In this document: piece by piece, positions 47,517 through 55,479 of the stretch
How the letters are laid out: each line of letters opens with the position of its first letter
Position numbering within the stretch: the stretch's first letter is position 1
DNA from: Bradyrhizobium nanningense
GTDB lineage: Bacteria > Pseudomonadota > Alphaproteobacteria > Rhizobiales > Xanthobacteraceae
Reading direction: 5' to 3'
NCBI RefSeq assembly: GCF_004114535.1
Contig: NZ_LBJC01000005.1
Span: 248,001 to 312,000, forward strand
DNA: 64,000 nucleotides
Notes under the pieces: generated by a model
What the model was told of the DNA's origin: nothing
The model's database searches: none
What the model saw: only the letters and a program-made list of their open reading frames with translations
Position numbers and translations under genes: made by a program

Positions 47517-47643
47517 GGGGTATCCGATCGGAGAATCAGTTGCGGCAGTCTAGCCTGGATCGGACCTCGGCCTCCGCGCCATTTGATCGGGAACGGGCAG
47601 TGCGATTATCCTGCGACCGGGACAGCGGGGCGCTTTCACGAAG

Positions 47644-47991
47644 ATGACGATCAAGAACGGGCTCTATCATATCCGCATCGAGATGCTGGACGCCGTGCAG
47701 GGTGGCAATCAGGGCGTGATGGTGCTGCGCGACGGCACCATGCGCGGCGGTGATTCATTCTTCTTTGCCTACGGCACCTACACCTCGGCCAACGGCAAGT
47801 GGAAGGGGGAGCTGACCAACCAGGAGCACTCGCCCTCATTCGACGAGCGCCCGGTGTGGGGTCGCAAAGTGGTGACGATCGGCTTCAGCGGCACTTACAC
47901 CGACGACACCGCGTATGGCGAGGGCATCGCGCTCGCCGGCAAGCAGAGCATCCGTTTCAAGGGCAATCTGAGGCTGCTGGTTCCGGATTGA
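47644..47991 (+). CDS. GrlR-family protein, single domain
   Basis: 115 residues: MTIKNGLYHIRIEMLDAVQG, then GVMVLRDGTMRGGDSFFFAY and GKWKGELTNQEHSP. This matches the GrlR (LEE regulator) pattern G-(L/I)-Y-x-I...G-x-(M/L)-x-G-G-D, a small beta barrel. In enteropathogens GrlR binds the activator GrlA; in soil alphaproteobacteria the family is widespread with no type III locus and no known partner. Related two-domain copies are at 51929 and 54688. It converges with the SDR gene, their stops touching. Confidence 0.75.
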   Translation: MTIKNGLYHIRIEMLDAVQGGNQGVMVLRDGTMRGGDSFFFAYGTYTSANGKWKGELTNQEHSPSFDERPVWGRKVVTIGFSGTYTDDTAYGEGIALAGKQSIRFKGNLRLLVPD

Positions 47992-48675
47992 TCACACCCG
48001 CCCGCCCACCGGGATCAGCGCGCCGGTAATGCCGCTGGCGGCGTCGCTGGCGAGGAACAGAATGACCTCGGCGAGTTCCTGCGGCGTCACCCATTTGGAG
48101 AAGTCCGCCTTCGGCATGTCGGCGCGGTTGGCGGCGGTGTCGATGATCGACGGCAGCACTGCGTTCACCGTGACCTTGCCCTTCCACTCGTGGGCGAGCG
48201 CTTCGGTGAGCCGATGCACGCCGGCTTTCGATGCCGCATAGGGCCCCATGCCTGAACCTGCCTGGAGCGCGCCCATGGCGCCGATATTGACGATGCGACC
48301 GGCCCTGGACGCGGCGAGATGAGGCAGTGCGGCGCGCGAGGCGTTCAGCGCGGTCAGGACATTCAGCGCGTGCATGCGCTGCCATGTCTTGATGTCGCCA
48401 TCGCCGACGGTTTCGAACGCGAAGCCGCCGGCGATGTTGATCAGCGCATCGAGCTGGCCGAAATGCTTTGCCGCCGCATCGACTGCCGTCTTCGCCTGGG
48501 CCGCGTCCGACAAGTCGACGCCGCCGATCTCGATACGGTCGGGCGTCGCGGGCACTTGCGAAGGCGCGTGGTCGATGCCGGCCACGCGAGCGCCGCGTGA
48601 CCGCGCGATCTCCGCAACCACCTTGCCGAGCGCGCCGCGCGCGCCGGTCACGACCAGAACCTTGTCTTGCATCAT
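47992..48675 (-). CDS. Short-chain dehydrogenase/reductase
   Basis: 227 residues of Rossmann fold: nucleotide loop TGARGALG, the NIAGG segment, catalytic Tyr and Lys in YAASKAGVHRLTEAL, and Ser region NIGAMGAL (Ser replaced by a non-classical residue near there). NAD(P)-dependent oxidoreductase of unknown substrate. I start at the ATG pair at 48672-48675, behind GGGGAG; the frame extends slightly upstream. Followed on the same strand (upstream) by the phosphatase gene. Confidence 0.8.
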   Translation of the reverse strand: MMQDKVLVVTGARGALGKVVAEIARSRGARVAGIDHAPSQVPATPDRIEIGGVDLSDAAQAKTAVDAAAKHFGQLDALINIAGGFAFETVGDGDIKTWQRMHALNVLTALNASRAALPHLAASRAGRIVNIGAMGALQAGSGMGPYAASKAGVHRLTEALAHEWKGKVTVNAVLPSIIDTAANRADMPKADFSKWVTPQELAEVILFLASDAASGITGALIPVGGRV

Positions 48676-48696
48676 CGCTCTCCCCGACATAGCGGC

Positions 48697-49455
48697 CTAT
48701 GCTTCCAGATAGCGCGCCTTCAGCGCGGCCCGCTCGGCTGCGCCGAGCTTGAGCCCGTCCCGCAGATAGGTTTCGAGATCGCCGTATTCGGTACCCACGG
48801 CCTCGAAGGCAGCCGCGAGGTATGAGGCCTCGACGCTACCGATGGCGTCGAGCACATCGGCGGGAAGGTCCGAGGCGTTGGTTGCGTCACGCTTGTAGTG
48901 CCGGTTGGTCAGGAGGTAGTCCTCGGCGATGATTTCATCGGGCACGCCGAGCGCATGCAGGATCAGCGCGCTGGCAAAGCCGGTGCGGTCCTTGCCCGCG
49001 GTGCAGTGAATCACCAGCGGCGCGCGGTCTTCCAGCAGATGGCCGAACAGGTTACGAAAGCTATGCGTGTTGTGGCGGACATAGTTGCGGTAGGATTCTC
49101 GCATCAGTTCGAGTGCAACCGGCGCGGTCAATGTCCCCCTGGCGAGTTCGGCGCGTAGCGCTGCGACCACGGTCGGCTCGATCGGCAGCGAATGCACCGC
49201 GATCTCGTTCACGACGCAGACGCCGGCCGCGCGCTCCTCCAGCCCGCGGAAATCGAACGCGCTTCGCACGCCCAGCGCGCGGACGATCTCGACATCGGCA
49301 GCGGTGAGCTGGCCGAGATGGTTGGAGCGGAAGATGTGCCGCCAGCGTGTGGTGCGGCCATCGCTTGTCGGATAACCGCCGAGATCGCGAAAATTACTGG
49401 CGCCTTGCAGGGCGAGGTGGCGGACAGGGGAGTCTTTCAGAGAGGAGTCTTGCAT
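48697..49455 (-). CDS. Tyrosine-protein phosphatase, DSP/Y_phosphatase3 type
   Basis: 252 residues with the catalytic loop IHCTAGKDRTG (Cys151, Arg157) and the N-terminal ASNFRDLGGYPTSDG typical of the family in bacteria. It may act on phosphotyrosine or phosphoinositides; members are used by several bacteria to alter host signalling, but no secretion signal is present here. Its stop lies 22 bases from the SDR start, so the two are likely one transcript. Confidence 0.85.
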   Translation of the reverse strand: MQDSSLKDSPVRHLALQGASNFRDLGGYPTSDGRTTRWRHIFRSNHLGQLTAADVEIVRALGVRSAFDFRGLEERAAGVCVVNEIAVHSLPIEPTVVAALRAELARGTLTAPVALELMRESYRNYVRHNTHSFRNLFGHLLEDRAPLVIHCTAGKDRTGFASALILHALGVPDEIIAEDYLLTNRHYKRDATNASDLPADVLDAIGSVEASYLAAAFEAVGTEYGDLETYLRDGLKLGAAERAALKARYLEA

Positions 49456-49527
49456 GGGAGCGGCTTCGGTTATGGTTCCATGGGACGCACGAGGGGGCGT
49501 CCTTGAAGTCTATTACAGGGGGCGATC

Positions 49528-49839
49528 ATGAGCCGGCACAAGGCCATTCTTTTGGGGATCACCATGCTGGCGGCCGGAATTTTCAGCGCGCGGCAGGCTG
49601 ATGCGCAGACGTTCCAGACCTATCGCTGCATCGACGGGACGCAGTTCATCGTTGGGTTCTATGATCACGACAAGCGCGCCTTTCTCCAGATCGACGGCGA
49701 ACCGGTCACGCTGGCCAAGCGGCTGACGGTGTCCGGCATACGCTATTCGGGGGCTGGCATCACGCTGACCATCAGCAAAGCCGGCGCCACCGCGGTCAAG
49801 CATCTGAAGCGGCCTGCGACGGCCTGCGCGGTGATCTGA
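49528..49839 (+). CDS. MliC-like exported protein
   Basis: 103 residues with a signal (MSRHKAILLGITMLAAGIFS, cleavage after ADA near 26). The mature domain has the MliC/PliC pattern: YRCIDGTQFIVGFYD, the Gly-Ser loop TVSGIRYSGAGI and a final Cys paired with the first. In other bacteria this fold inhibits C-type lysozyme in the periplasm. The key Ser-Gly-Ser loop is only partly conserved, so inhibition is a guess. A strong terminator follows. Confidence 0.7.
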   Translation: MSRHKAILLGITMLAAGIFSARQADAQTFQTYRCIDGTQFIVGFYDHDKRAFLQIDGEPVTLAKRLTVSGIRYSGAGITLTISKAGATAVKHLKRPATACAVI

Positions 49840-49863
49840 ACGGCGTCGTTTCATGGATGAGTC

Positions 49864-49899
49864 AAAAAGGGCCGAAACATCGCTGTTTCGGCCCTTTTT
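49864..49899. terminator. Strong intrinsic terminator
   Basis: A 16-base perfect stem (49864-49879 with 49884-49899), GC-rich core with A-run and T-run at the ends, ends the MliC-like gene and faces the DUF2735 gene, so it can serve both. Confidence 0.88.
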
Positions 49900-49953
49900 C
49901 AACTGCCGCCAGGCGCTTGCGCGAACGCGGCGGTTTCAAACCAATCACAGGCA

Positions 49954-50157
49954 TCAGCGATCCCATTTCGGTTTGGCGTCGTCGACCGCGTCCTGGTGGT
50001 ACCAGCTGTCGCTGCAGATCGAGGCGTTCGCGGGATGCGAGGCATGATCGGCAGGAAGACGGGTCTCGTCATAGCGGCGTCCGGCGAGAGCTGCGCGGCC
50101 CCCGACCGGGAATTGGTAGATCGTTGCCGATCCGTGACTCAGACCATTGTTCATCAT
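49954..50157 (-). CDS. DUF2735 family small protein
   Basis: 67 residues starting MMNNGLSHGSATIYQFPVGG and ending in a SWYHQDAV segment, the two conserved parts of DUF2735. An AAGGAG site lies seven bases before the ATG. The family is commonly next to glnII in rhizobia; function unknown, though its place suggests a link to nitrogen control or ammonium assimilation. It is divergent from glnII across about 540 bases. Confidence 0.75.
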   Translation of the reverse strand: MMNNGLSHGSATIYQFPVGGRAALAGRRYDETRLPADHASHPANASICSDSWYHQDAVDDAKPKWDR

Positions 50158-50591
50158 TGCGATTCTCCTTGGTCGAAGCGCCTTGGCCTCCATGGTGCGC
50201 CCGACTCGTTCGATTGTGGTTACCGGAATCTCCATATCGGCCGCGTCCCCTGGATTGGAAAGTGCTGAAAAGGAAATCAGTCGCCGCCCAATTTGTAGGC
50301 AGCTAGAGGTCTGCATCCCCCAAGGCAGCCAGCTGGAGGCCAACGCGGAGGCCATTCCAAAGGTTGCTGCGTAGGGTTGGGAGACTTTGCGAAAATTGCC
50401 GGCGGTTGATGCGCGTTTGATCGGCAGCGTCCGGCACCGCATCGCCTGCTTCAGAAACGGGCGATTTCCGCGGGATTTTTGCGGTGCAGCTTCACGCGAA
50501 GGTGCGCGGCTATGACGCATAGCGTCGGAGGCGGTCTGCTCATGGCAGGTTGAGCCCGACCGCGGTGGAAAACCTCCCGCACTGCGGCCTT
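50158..50591. other. Divergent control region, DUF2735 / glnII
   Basis: About 430 bases without a gene. Upstream of the sigma-54 promoter lie two GGTGC half-motifs (50483 and 50501), about 90-110 bases before the -24 box, a distance fitting NtrC binding, though the pair is a direct repeat and only a partial match to the NtrC consensus. The rest shows nothing definite. Confidence 0.4.
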
Positions 50592-50610
50592 TTGGCACGT
50601 AAAATGCTTG
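50592..50610 (+). promoter_or_regulatory. Sigma-54 (-24/-12) promoter of glnII
   Basis: TTGGCACGTAAAATGCTTG has GG at 50594-50595 and GC at 50606-50607, ten bases apart, the exact geometry of RpoN promoters, and TGGCACG matches the -24 consensus. The expected transcript start is near 50620, about 80 bases before the glnII ATG. In Bradyrhizobium japonicum glnII is known to be RpoN/NtrC dependent, in agreement. Confidence 0.85.
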
Positions 50611-50697
50611 TAAAGCGCCGGCCGATGATGGCCGGGTACAAAACGTTCAGGGGCCTCCGGGCCCCCAAACCTTTCGCATCATCTACAGAGAGGCTCA

Positions 50698-51732
50698 ATG
50701 ACCAAGTATAAGCTCGAGTACATCTGGCTCGACGGATATACGCCGACTCCGAATTTGCGCGGCAAAACTCAGATCAAGGAATTCGCGTCGTTCCCGACGC
50801 TCGAGCAGCTTCCGCTCTGGGGCTTCGATGGCTCTTCCACCCAGCAGGCCGAAGGCCACAGCTCCGATTGCGTGCTGAAGCCGGTCGCGGTGTTCCCGGA
50901 CGGCGCCCGCACCAACGGCGTGCTGGTGATGTGCGAAGTCATGATGCCCGATGGCAAGACCCCGCATCCGTCCAACAAGCGCGCCACCATCCTCGACGAC
51001 GCCGGCGCCTGGTTCGGCTTCGAGCAGGAATACTTCTTCTACAAGGACGGCCGTCCGCTCGGCTTCCCGGAATACGGCTATCCCGCTCCGCAGGGCCCGT
51101 ACTACACCGGCGTCGGTTACAAGTTCGTCGGCGACGTCGCCCGCAAGATCGTCGAAGAGCATCTCGACCTCTGCCTGGCGGCCGGCATCAACCATGAAGG
51201 CATCAACGCCGAAGTCGCGAAGGGCCAGTGGGAATTCCAGATCTTCGGCAAGGGCTCCAAGAAGGCCGCTGACGAAATGTGGATGGCCCGCTATCTGATG
51301 CTGCGCCTCACCGAGAAGTACGGCATCGACATCGAATTCCACTGCAAGCCGCTCGGCGACACCGACTGGAACGGCTCCGGCATGCACGCCAACTTCTCGA
51401 CCGAGTACATGCGCAATGTCGGTGGCAAGGAGTATTTCGAGGCGCTGATGGCCGCCTTCGACAAGAACCTGATGGACCACATCGCCGTCTACGGCCCGGA
51501 CAACGACAAGCGTCTGACCGGCAAGCACGAGACCGCGCCGTGGAACAGGTTCAGCTACGGCGTTGCCGACCGCGGCGCCTCGATCCGCGTTCCGCACTCT
51601 TTCGTCAACAACGGCTATAAGGGTTATCTGGAAGACCGCCGTCCGAACTCGCAGGGCGACCCATACCAGATCGCTTCGCAGATCCTGAAGACGATCGCGT
51701 CCGTGCCGACCGACAAGAAGGCTGCGGCCTAA
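50698..51732 (+). CDS. glnII: Glutamine synthetase type II
   Basis: 344 residues of the eukaryote-like GSII class: starts KYKLEYIWLDGYTPTPNLRG, then LWGFDGSSTQQAEG (metal and glutamate site), AGAWFGFEQEYFF, NGSGMHANFSTEYM and HETAPWNRFSYG. It makes glutamine from glutamate, ammonium and ATP in the cytoplasm. Unlike GlnA it is not adenylylated; rhizobia control it by transcription, here through the sigma-54 promoter upstream. GAGAGG precedes the ATG and an intrinsic terminator follows. Confidence 0.97.
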   Translation: MTKYKLEYIWLDGYTPTPNLRGKTQIKEFASFPTLEQLPLWGFDGSSTQQAEGHSSDCVLKPVAVFPDGARTNGVLVMCEVMMPDGKTPHPSNKRATILDDAGAWFGFEQEYFFYKDGRPLGFPEYGYPAPQGPYYTGVGYKFVGDVARKIVEEHLDLCLAAGINHEGINAEVAKGQWEFQIFGKGSKKAADEMWMARYLMLRLTEKYGIDIEFHCKPLGDTDWNGSGMHANFSTEYMRNVGGKEYFEALMAAFDKNLMDHIAVYGPDNDKRLTGKHETAPWNRFSYGVADRGASIRVPHSFVNNGYKGYLEDRRPNSQGDPYQIASQILKTIASVPTDKKAAA

Positions 51733-51776
51733 CATCCTCCCGGCCCGGGCTGGGGGCTGGCCCGGGTTGGTGCTCA

Positions 51777-51811
51777 ATCCGCCGGAGCTGCAAGGCTCCG
51801 GCGGATTTTTG
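51777..51811 (+). terminator. Intrinsic terminator of glnII
   Basis: A 12-base perfect stem (51777-51788 with 51795-51806), six-base loop, followed by a five-T run. It separates glnII from the GrlR-type locus. Confidence 0.88.
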
Positions 51812-51928
51812 CATTTGGATGACGGTCATTCCCGTACCGGCCTCGCTCGGCCGCGCGAAACTTGTCCAATGCCGCTGAAAGCGCGATAGATTGTCTCGGG
51901 ATGCGCGCGAGAGCCGGGGACACGGCTG

Positions 51929-52630
51929 GTGTTTGAAGGCTTCTACAAGGTGAAATTTCAGCTCGGCGACGCCGTCGGCCGGAGCGTGATGCATGCGGGC
52001 AATGGCAAGATGCTTGGCGGCAATTCGGCCTTCGCCCATATCGGCACCTACGAGAAGACCGACGAGGGCGTCGACGTTGTGATCAGCACAGTCCGCCATA
52101 ATCCCGACCCGACCTACCGCGCCATGGCGGGGACCGACGATGCCACCTTGCTCGCCAAGGGCTGGGCCGACGGCGACCTCTATCGCTTCAAGGGCGAGCT
52201 GAAGGAGCTGCCGGGCATTCCCTTCCAGTCGGTGATGACGCCGATCGCCGACGATGAGGTGCCGATCGCCGGTGGCATCGGGGAAGCCGGCATCGCCGAC
52301 GGTCTCTACTCCATCCATCTGCGCATGCTCGACGGCCTCGACGGCGGCCTCACCGGCGTGATGCTGCTCAACCGGGGCCGCATCCTCGGCGGCGATGCCT
52401 CGTTCTACTATCTCGGCAGCTACGCCGCCGCGAACGGCCGCTGGAAAGGCCAGATCCTCAACCAGGAGCACACGCCGGCCAAGGACGATCCGATCTTCGG
52501 CGGCCACGAGGTCGGCATCGGCTTCTCCGGCCGCTACGATGCGGAGGAGGCGGTGCTGGAGGCGACCGCGCTTGCCGGCAAGCGCAGCCTGCGTCTGACC
52601 GCCGCGCTCAAGCTGATGCATCGCGCCTGA
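51929..52630 (+). CDS. GrlR-family protein with two tandem domains, copy A
   Basis: 233 residues, start GTG, MFEGFYKVKFQLGDAVGRSV. Domain 1 (about 1-100) and domain 2 (about 120-233) both follow the GrlR pattern: GKMLGGNSAFAHIGTY in the first matches GRILGGDASFYYLGSY in the second. The second domain carries GRWKGQILNQEHTPA and GGHEVGIGFSGRY, also seen in the single-domain gene at 47644. No signal peptide or DNA-binding motif. Eighteen bases separate it from the ModA-like gene, so both are probably one operon. The usual GrlR is one domain; the duplication is not described to my knowledge. Confidence 0.75.
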   Translation: MFEGFYKVKFQLGDAVGRSVMHAGNGKMLGGNSAFAHIGTYEKTDEGVDVVISTVRHNPDPTYRAMAGTDDATLLAKGWADGDLYRFKGELKELPGIPFQSVMTPIADDEVPIAGGIGEAGIADGLYSIHLRMLDGLDGGLTGVMLLNRGRILGGDASFYYLGSYAAANGRWKGQILNQEHTPAKDDPIFGGHEVGIGFSGRYDAEEAVLEATALAGKRSLRLTAALKLMHRA

Positions 52631-52648
52631 TCGCTACGGGAAGCGCAC

Positions 52649-53332
52649 ATGGAAAAAGTTCGCATGCTTTCGACGCTCGGCCTGATGGGCGCGATGCGGA
52701 GCCTGTCCTCCGCCTTCGAGGCTGAAACAGGCATCCTTGTCGACGCCGACTTCGCGCCGACCCTGGCGCTGCTGAAGCGCTTGCGCGACGGCGAGGCCGC
52801 CGATCTCGTGATCCTCACGCGCGAGGGGCTGGACGAGGTGATCGCGGAGGGCCGCGTGATCGCAAGCAGCGCAGCCGATCTTGCGCGCTCCTATGCCGGC
52901 ATCGCCGTGCGGGCAGGGCAGGCGCACCCCGACATTGGAAGCGAAGCGGCGCTGCGCAAGGCGCTGCTCGCAGCGCGGTCCGTTGCCTATTCGCGGCTCG
53001 GCGCGAGCGGTGTCTATTTCGCGCAGTTGATCGTCCGGATGGGGATCGCAGCCGAGATCAACGCCAGGGCCACCATCGTCGAGCAGGGGTTCACGGCGCA
53101 GCGCCTCGTCACCGGCGAGGCCGATCTCGCCGTGCAGCAGATCAGCGAACTGAAGCAGGTCGAAGGCATCGAGGTGGTGGGACCGATCCCGTACGACTTG
53201 CAGACGCCAGCGGTGTTCTCGGCTGGCCGTATCGCCAGCGCAAAACAGGCCGACGCCGCCGACCGGCTGCTGCGCTATCTGGCGTCGCCGGAGGTCGTGC
53301 CCGTGCTGCGCCAATCGGGACTCGAGCCATGA
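52649..53332 (+). CDS. ModA-like periplasmic-binding fold protein lacking an export signal
   Basis: 227 residues. MEKVRMLSTLGLMGAMRSLS, then LVDADFAPTLALLKRLRDGE, ADLVILTREGLDEVIAEGRV and the ARSVAYSRLGASGVYFAQLI region give the two-lobed substrate-binding fold of ModA/anion-binding proteins. Unlike true ModA, it starts directly with the first strand and has no signal peptide or lipobox, so it may be a cytoplasmic sensor. No permease or ATPase genes lie nearby. The stop overlaps the next start (ATGA). Confidence 0.75.
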   Translation: MEKVRMLSTLGLMGAMRSLSSAFEAETGILVDADFAPTLALLKRLRDGEAADLVILTREGLDEVIAEGRVIASSAADLARSYAGIAVRAGQAHPDIGSEAALRKALLAARSVAYSRLGASGVYFAQLIVRMGIAAEINARATIVEQGFTAQRLVTGEADLAVQQISELKQVEGIEVVGPIPYDLQTPAVFSAGRIASAKQADAADRLLRYLASPEVVPVLRQSGLEP

Positions 53333-54185
53333 ATTTGCCGGAGCGGGGACGCAGCGTATTGTCCATGCGGAGTTATCTCCTTGCCATCGTGCTCGCGCTC
53401 GCCGCCCCCATGACTGCGTATGCGCAATCGGCCGATCTCGTGCTGTGCGACCGCGTCGCCGCCGATCCCAGCGATCCAGACAAGCCGGCCGACGTGAGGG
53501 GTGTCGCCGAGATCGCGACCTCCGACGTCGCGACCGCGATCAAGTTCTGCAAGCAGGCGGCAGCGTCCTCGCGGCGTGCGATGTTCGCGCTCGGCCGCGC
53601 CTATGCGGCCAACCGGCAGGCCGGCGAGGCGATCGCCGCCTGGCGCAAGGCGGCCGGCAAAGGATCGAGCGCGGCGATGGTCGAGCTCGGCGTCGCCTAC
53701 GGCACCGGCTCGGGTGTTGCGAAGGACGAAGCCCAGGCGCGAAAGCTGTTCGAGAAGGCGGCGCAATCAGGCAATCCCCGCGGCGTCAGCAACCTCGCTG
53801 CGCTCGGCGGCGCGGGTGGCGCCGCACCGGCGATCCCGCGCAGGCGCGCGCGCTGCTCGGCAAGGCCGCCGAGACCAACGCGGAAGCGCAGTACCAGCTC
53901 GGCCTGATGCTCTCCGAAGGCACGGGCGGCGCGCGGGACGACGTCGCGGCGCGTGCGCTGTTCGAGAAGGCGGCCGCACAAAACCATCCCGGCGCGCTGG
54001 AGCGGATGGGGGCCTTCGCGGAAGGTGGCCGCGGCGGCGCAAAGGACAAGGACGCCGCAAAGGCCTATTACGAGCGCGCCGCCGCGCTCGGCGACGAGGA
54101 CGCCAAGAAGGCGCTGGAGCGGCTGCGCTGCCCCTATGCGATCAAGGACAAGCAGGGCAAGCTCGTCACCACGCTGTGCTTCTGA
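53329..54185 (+). pseudogene. Sel1-repeat exported protein disrupted by a frameshift
   Basis: The first 165 or so codons give a signal peptide (MRSYLLAIVLALAAPMTAYA from an internal ATG at 53365) and Sel1-like helical repeats, for example AAMVELGVAYGTGSGVAKDE. Near 53825-53832 the frame drifts into non-homologous sequence and stops at 53907, while a different frame resumes the repeats without a gap (QARALLGKAAETNAEAQYQL, then RALFEKAAAQNHPGALERMG) to 54185. A one-base deletion in a GC-rich stretch would explain it. It could also be a sequencing error; the intact product would be about 285 residues. Sel1 repeats act as scaffolds. Coupled to the ModA-like gene by a four-base overlap. Confidence 0.7.
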
Positions 54186-54258
54186 GCAGAGCCCGAAACG
54201 CCACGGAACCTCTATTGCGCAAACGCCGTTGATATCCGGACAAGACGGAGGCGCAACC

Positions 54259-54408
54259 ATGATCCGCAAATTGGCATCCGGCGAATACCGCCTCTATTCA
54301 CGCAAGGTCAATCCGAAGACCGGCAAGCGCCGAAACCTCGGGACCTTCAAGAGCCGTGCGGCCGCCGAGAAGCACGAGCGCGAGGTGCAGTATTTCAAGC
54401 GTCACTGA
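54259..54408 (+). CDS. Small basic protein, 49 residues
   Basis: Starts MIRKLASGEYRLYSRKVNPK behind a GGAGG site and continues TGKRRNLGTFKSRAAAEKHE. It is strongly basic with a short beta-rich opening followed by a helix, a layout like nucleic-acid-binding domains. Proteins of this type are widespread in proteobacteria. Function unknown. Confidence 0.65.
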   Translation: MIRKLASGEYRLYSRKVNPKTGKRRNLGTFKSRAAAEKHEREVQYFKRH

Positions 54409-54472
54409 CGCGCGCGAGCCTCGCAGCAGACAATAAACGCGAAAACAACCCCATGCACAGTAGCCAAGTGGT

Positions 54473-54556
54473 TGAAATCACTCGGTCGCTGAAATCACTT
54501 GTCGGTCGCCGTCGCTCATTGCGGTTTTGGCGAAAGTGTCTTGTCCCGTCGGACAA
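54473..54556. repeat. Tandem direct repeat and dyad upstream of a GrlR-type gene
   Basis: TGAAATCACT followed by CGGTCGC occurs twice (54473-54489 and 54490-54509, three extra bases in the second). Just downstream lies a perfect dyad TTGTCC-CGTC-GGACAA (54541-54556). They are the only marked features in the 280-base gap before the GrlR-type gene and may form its control region. Confidence 0.4.
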
Positions 54557-54687
54557 AACAGGGGCGATGGTGGCATCGCGGCAGCGGGGGATACGCAATG
54601 CCTCTGCGCGCAAAAGCCGGGTGGCCGAGCTGCGGCGGCAATGCTAGGTAGCCCGTGGTTCTTTTCCGATTTTGTGGGCTCATTGCG

Positions 54688-55392
54688 TTGCTGGACGGAC
54701 TTTACAAGGTTGAATACGGCGTCAACGATGCGTTCGGGCGCAGCATCATGTGCCTGCATGACGGCAAGATGCTGGGCGGCAATTCGGGCTTTGCGCATCT
54801 CGGCACCTATGCCGAGCAGGGCGGCGAGATCGTCGCCGAGGTGATTACCGAGCGGCATAATCTCGATCCCAACTACAAGCCGCTGATGGGCGCCGACGTC
54901 GCCAGGATCGGCGCGCGAGGGCGACTTCACGGCAACCAGATCCGCCTGCAGGGCGGCGCCGACACGATGCCTGGCGCCAATTTCTGGGCCAATCTCACCC
55001 GGCTCGATGACGGCGCGCTGCCGCCGCGCGGCACGATCGGGCAGGGCGGCATCGCCAACGGGCTGTACGGGATGAGCCTGCGCGCACTCGACGGCGTCGA
55101 TGCCGGCCTGTCCGGCGTGATGCTGCTGATCGACGGCCGCATCCTCGGCGGCGATGCGAACTTCTACTATCTCGGCTCCTATTCCTCCGCGGGCGGCCGT
55201 TGGAAGGGCGAGATGCTGAACCAGGAACATACGCCGGCGAAGGGCGAGAATCCCGTGTTCGGCGGCTTCGAGGTCGGGATCGGCTTCTCCGGGACGTGCA
55301 CGGCCGATAGCGGCGAGCTCGAAGGCATCGCGCTGGCGGGGAAGCGCAGCCTGCGGCTGGCGGCGTCGCTCAAGCTCATGCGAAGGGCGTAG
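54688..55392 (+). CDS. GrlR-family protein with two tandem domains, copy B
   Basis: 234 residues from the TTG giving MLDGLYKVEYGVNDAFGRSI, chosen because it aligns with the MFEGFYKVKFQ start of the copy at 51929; a GTG at 54655 would add eleven residues and has a better ribosome site. Domain 1 has GKMLGGNSGFAHLGTY and domain 2 GRILGGDANFYYLGSY, followed by GEMLNQEHTPA and GGFEVGIGFSG. The two copies share far more with each other than the usual family level, so they are recent duplicates. Function unknown. Confidence 0.72.
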   Translation: MLDGLYKVEYGVNDAFGRSIMCLHDGKMLGGNSGFAHLGTYAEQGGEIVAEVITERHNLDPNYKPLMGADVARIGARGRLHGNQIRLQGGADTMPGANFWANLTRLDDGALPPRGTIGQGGIANGLYGMSLRALDGVDAGLSGVMLLIDGRILGGDANFYYLGSYSSAGGRWKGEMLNQEHTPAKGENPVFGGFEVGIGFSGTCTADSGELEGIALAGKRSLRLAASLKLMRRA

Positions 55393-55479
55393 GCTCACAA
55401 ACTCGATTGGCCCGCGCGCACATGGGCCGTGTCCGGTCAGCATTCAAGCCGACGATTATGAGGACTTGCGCCAGCCTCA

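Noticed and set aside
49954..50598. 214-residue frame including the DUF2735 protein
   Set aside because: Conserved sequence and the AAGGAG site begin only at 50157; the extension crosses the glnII control region.
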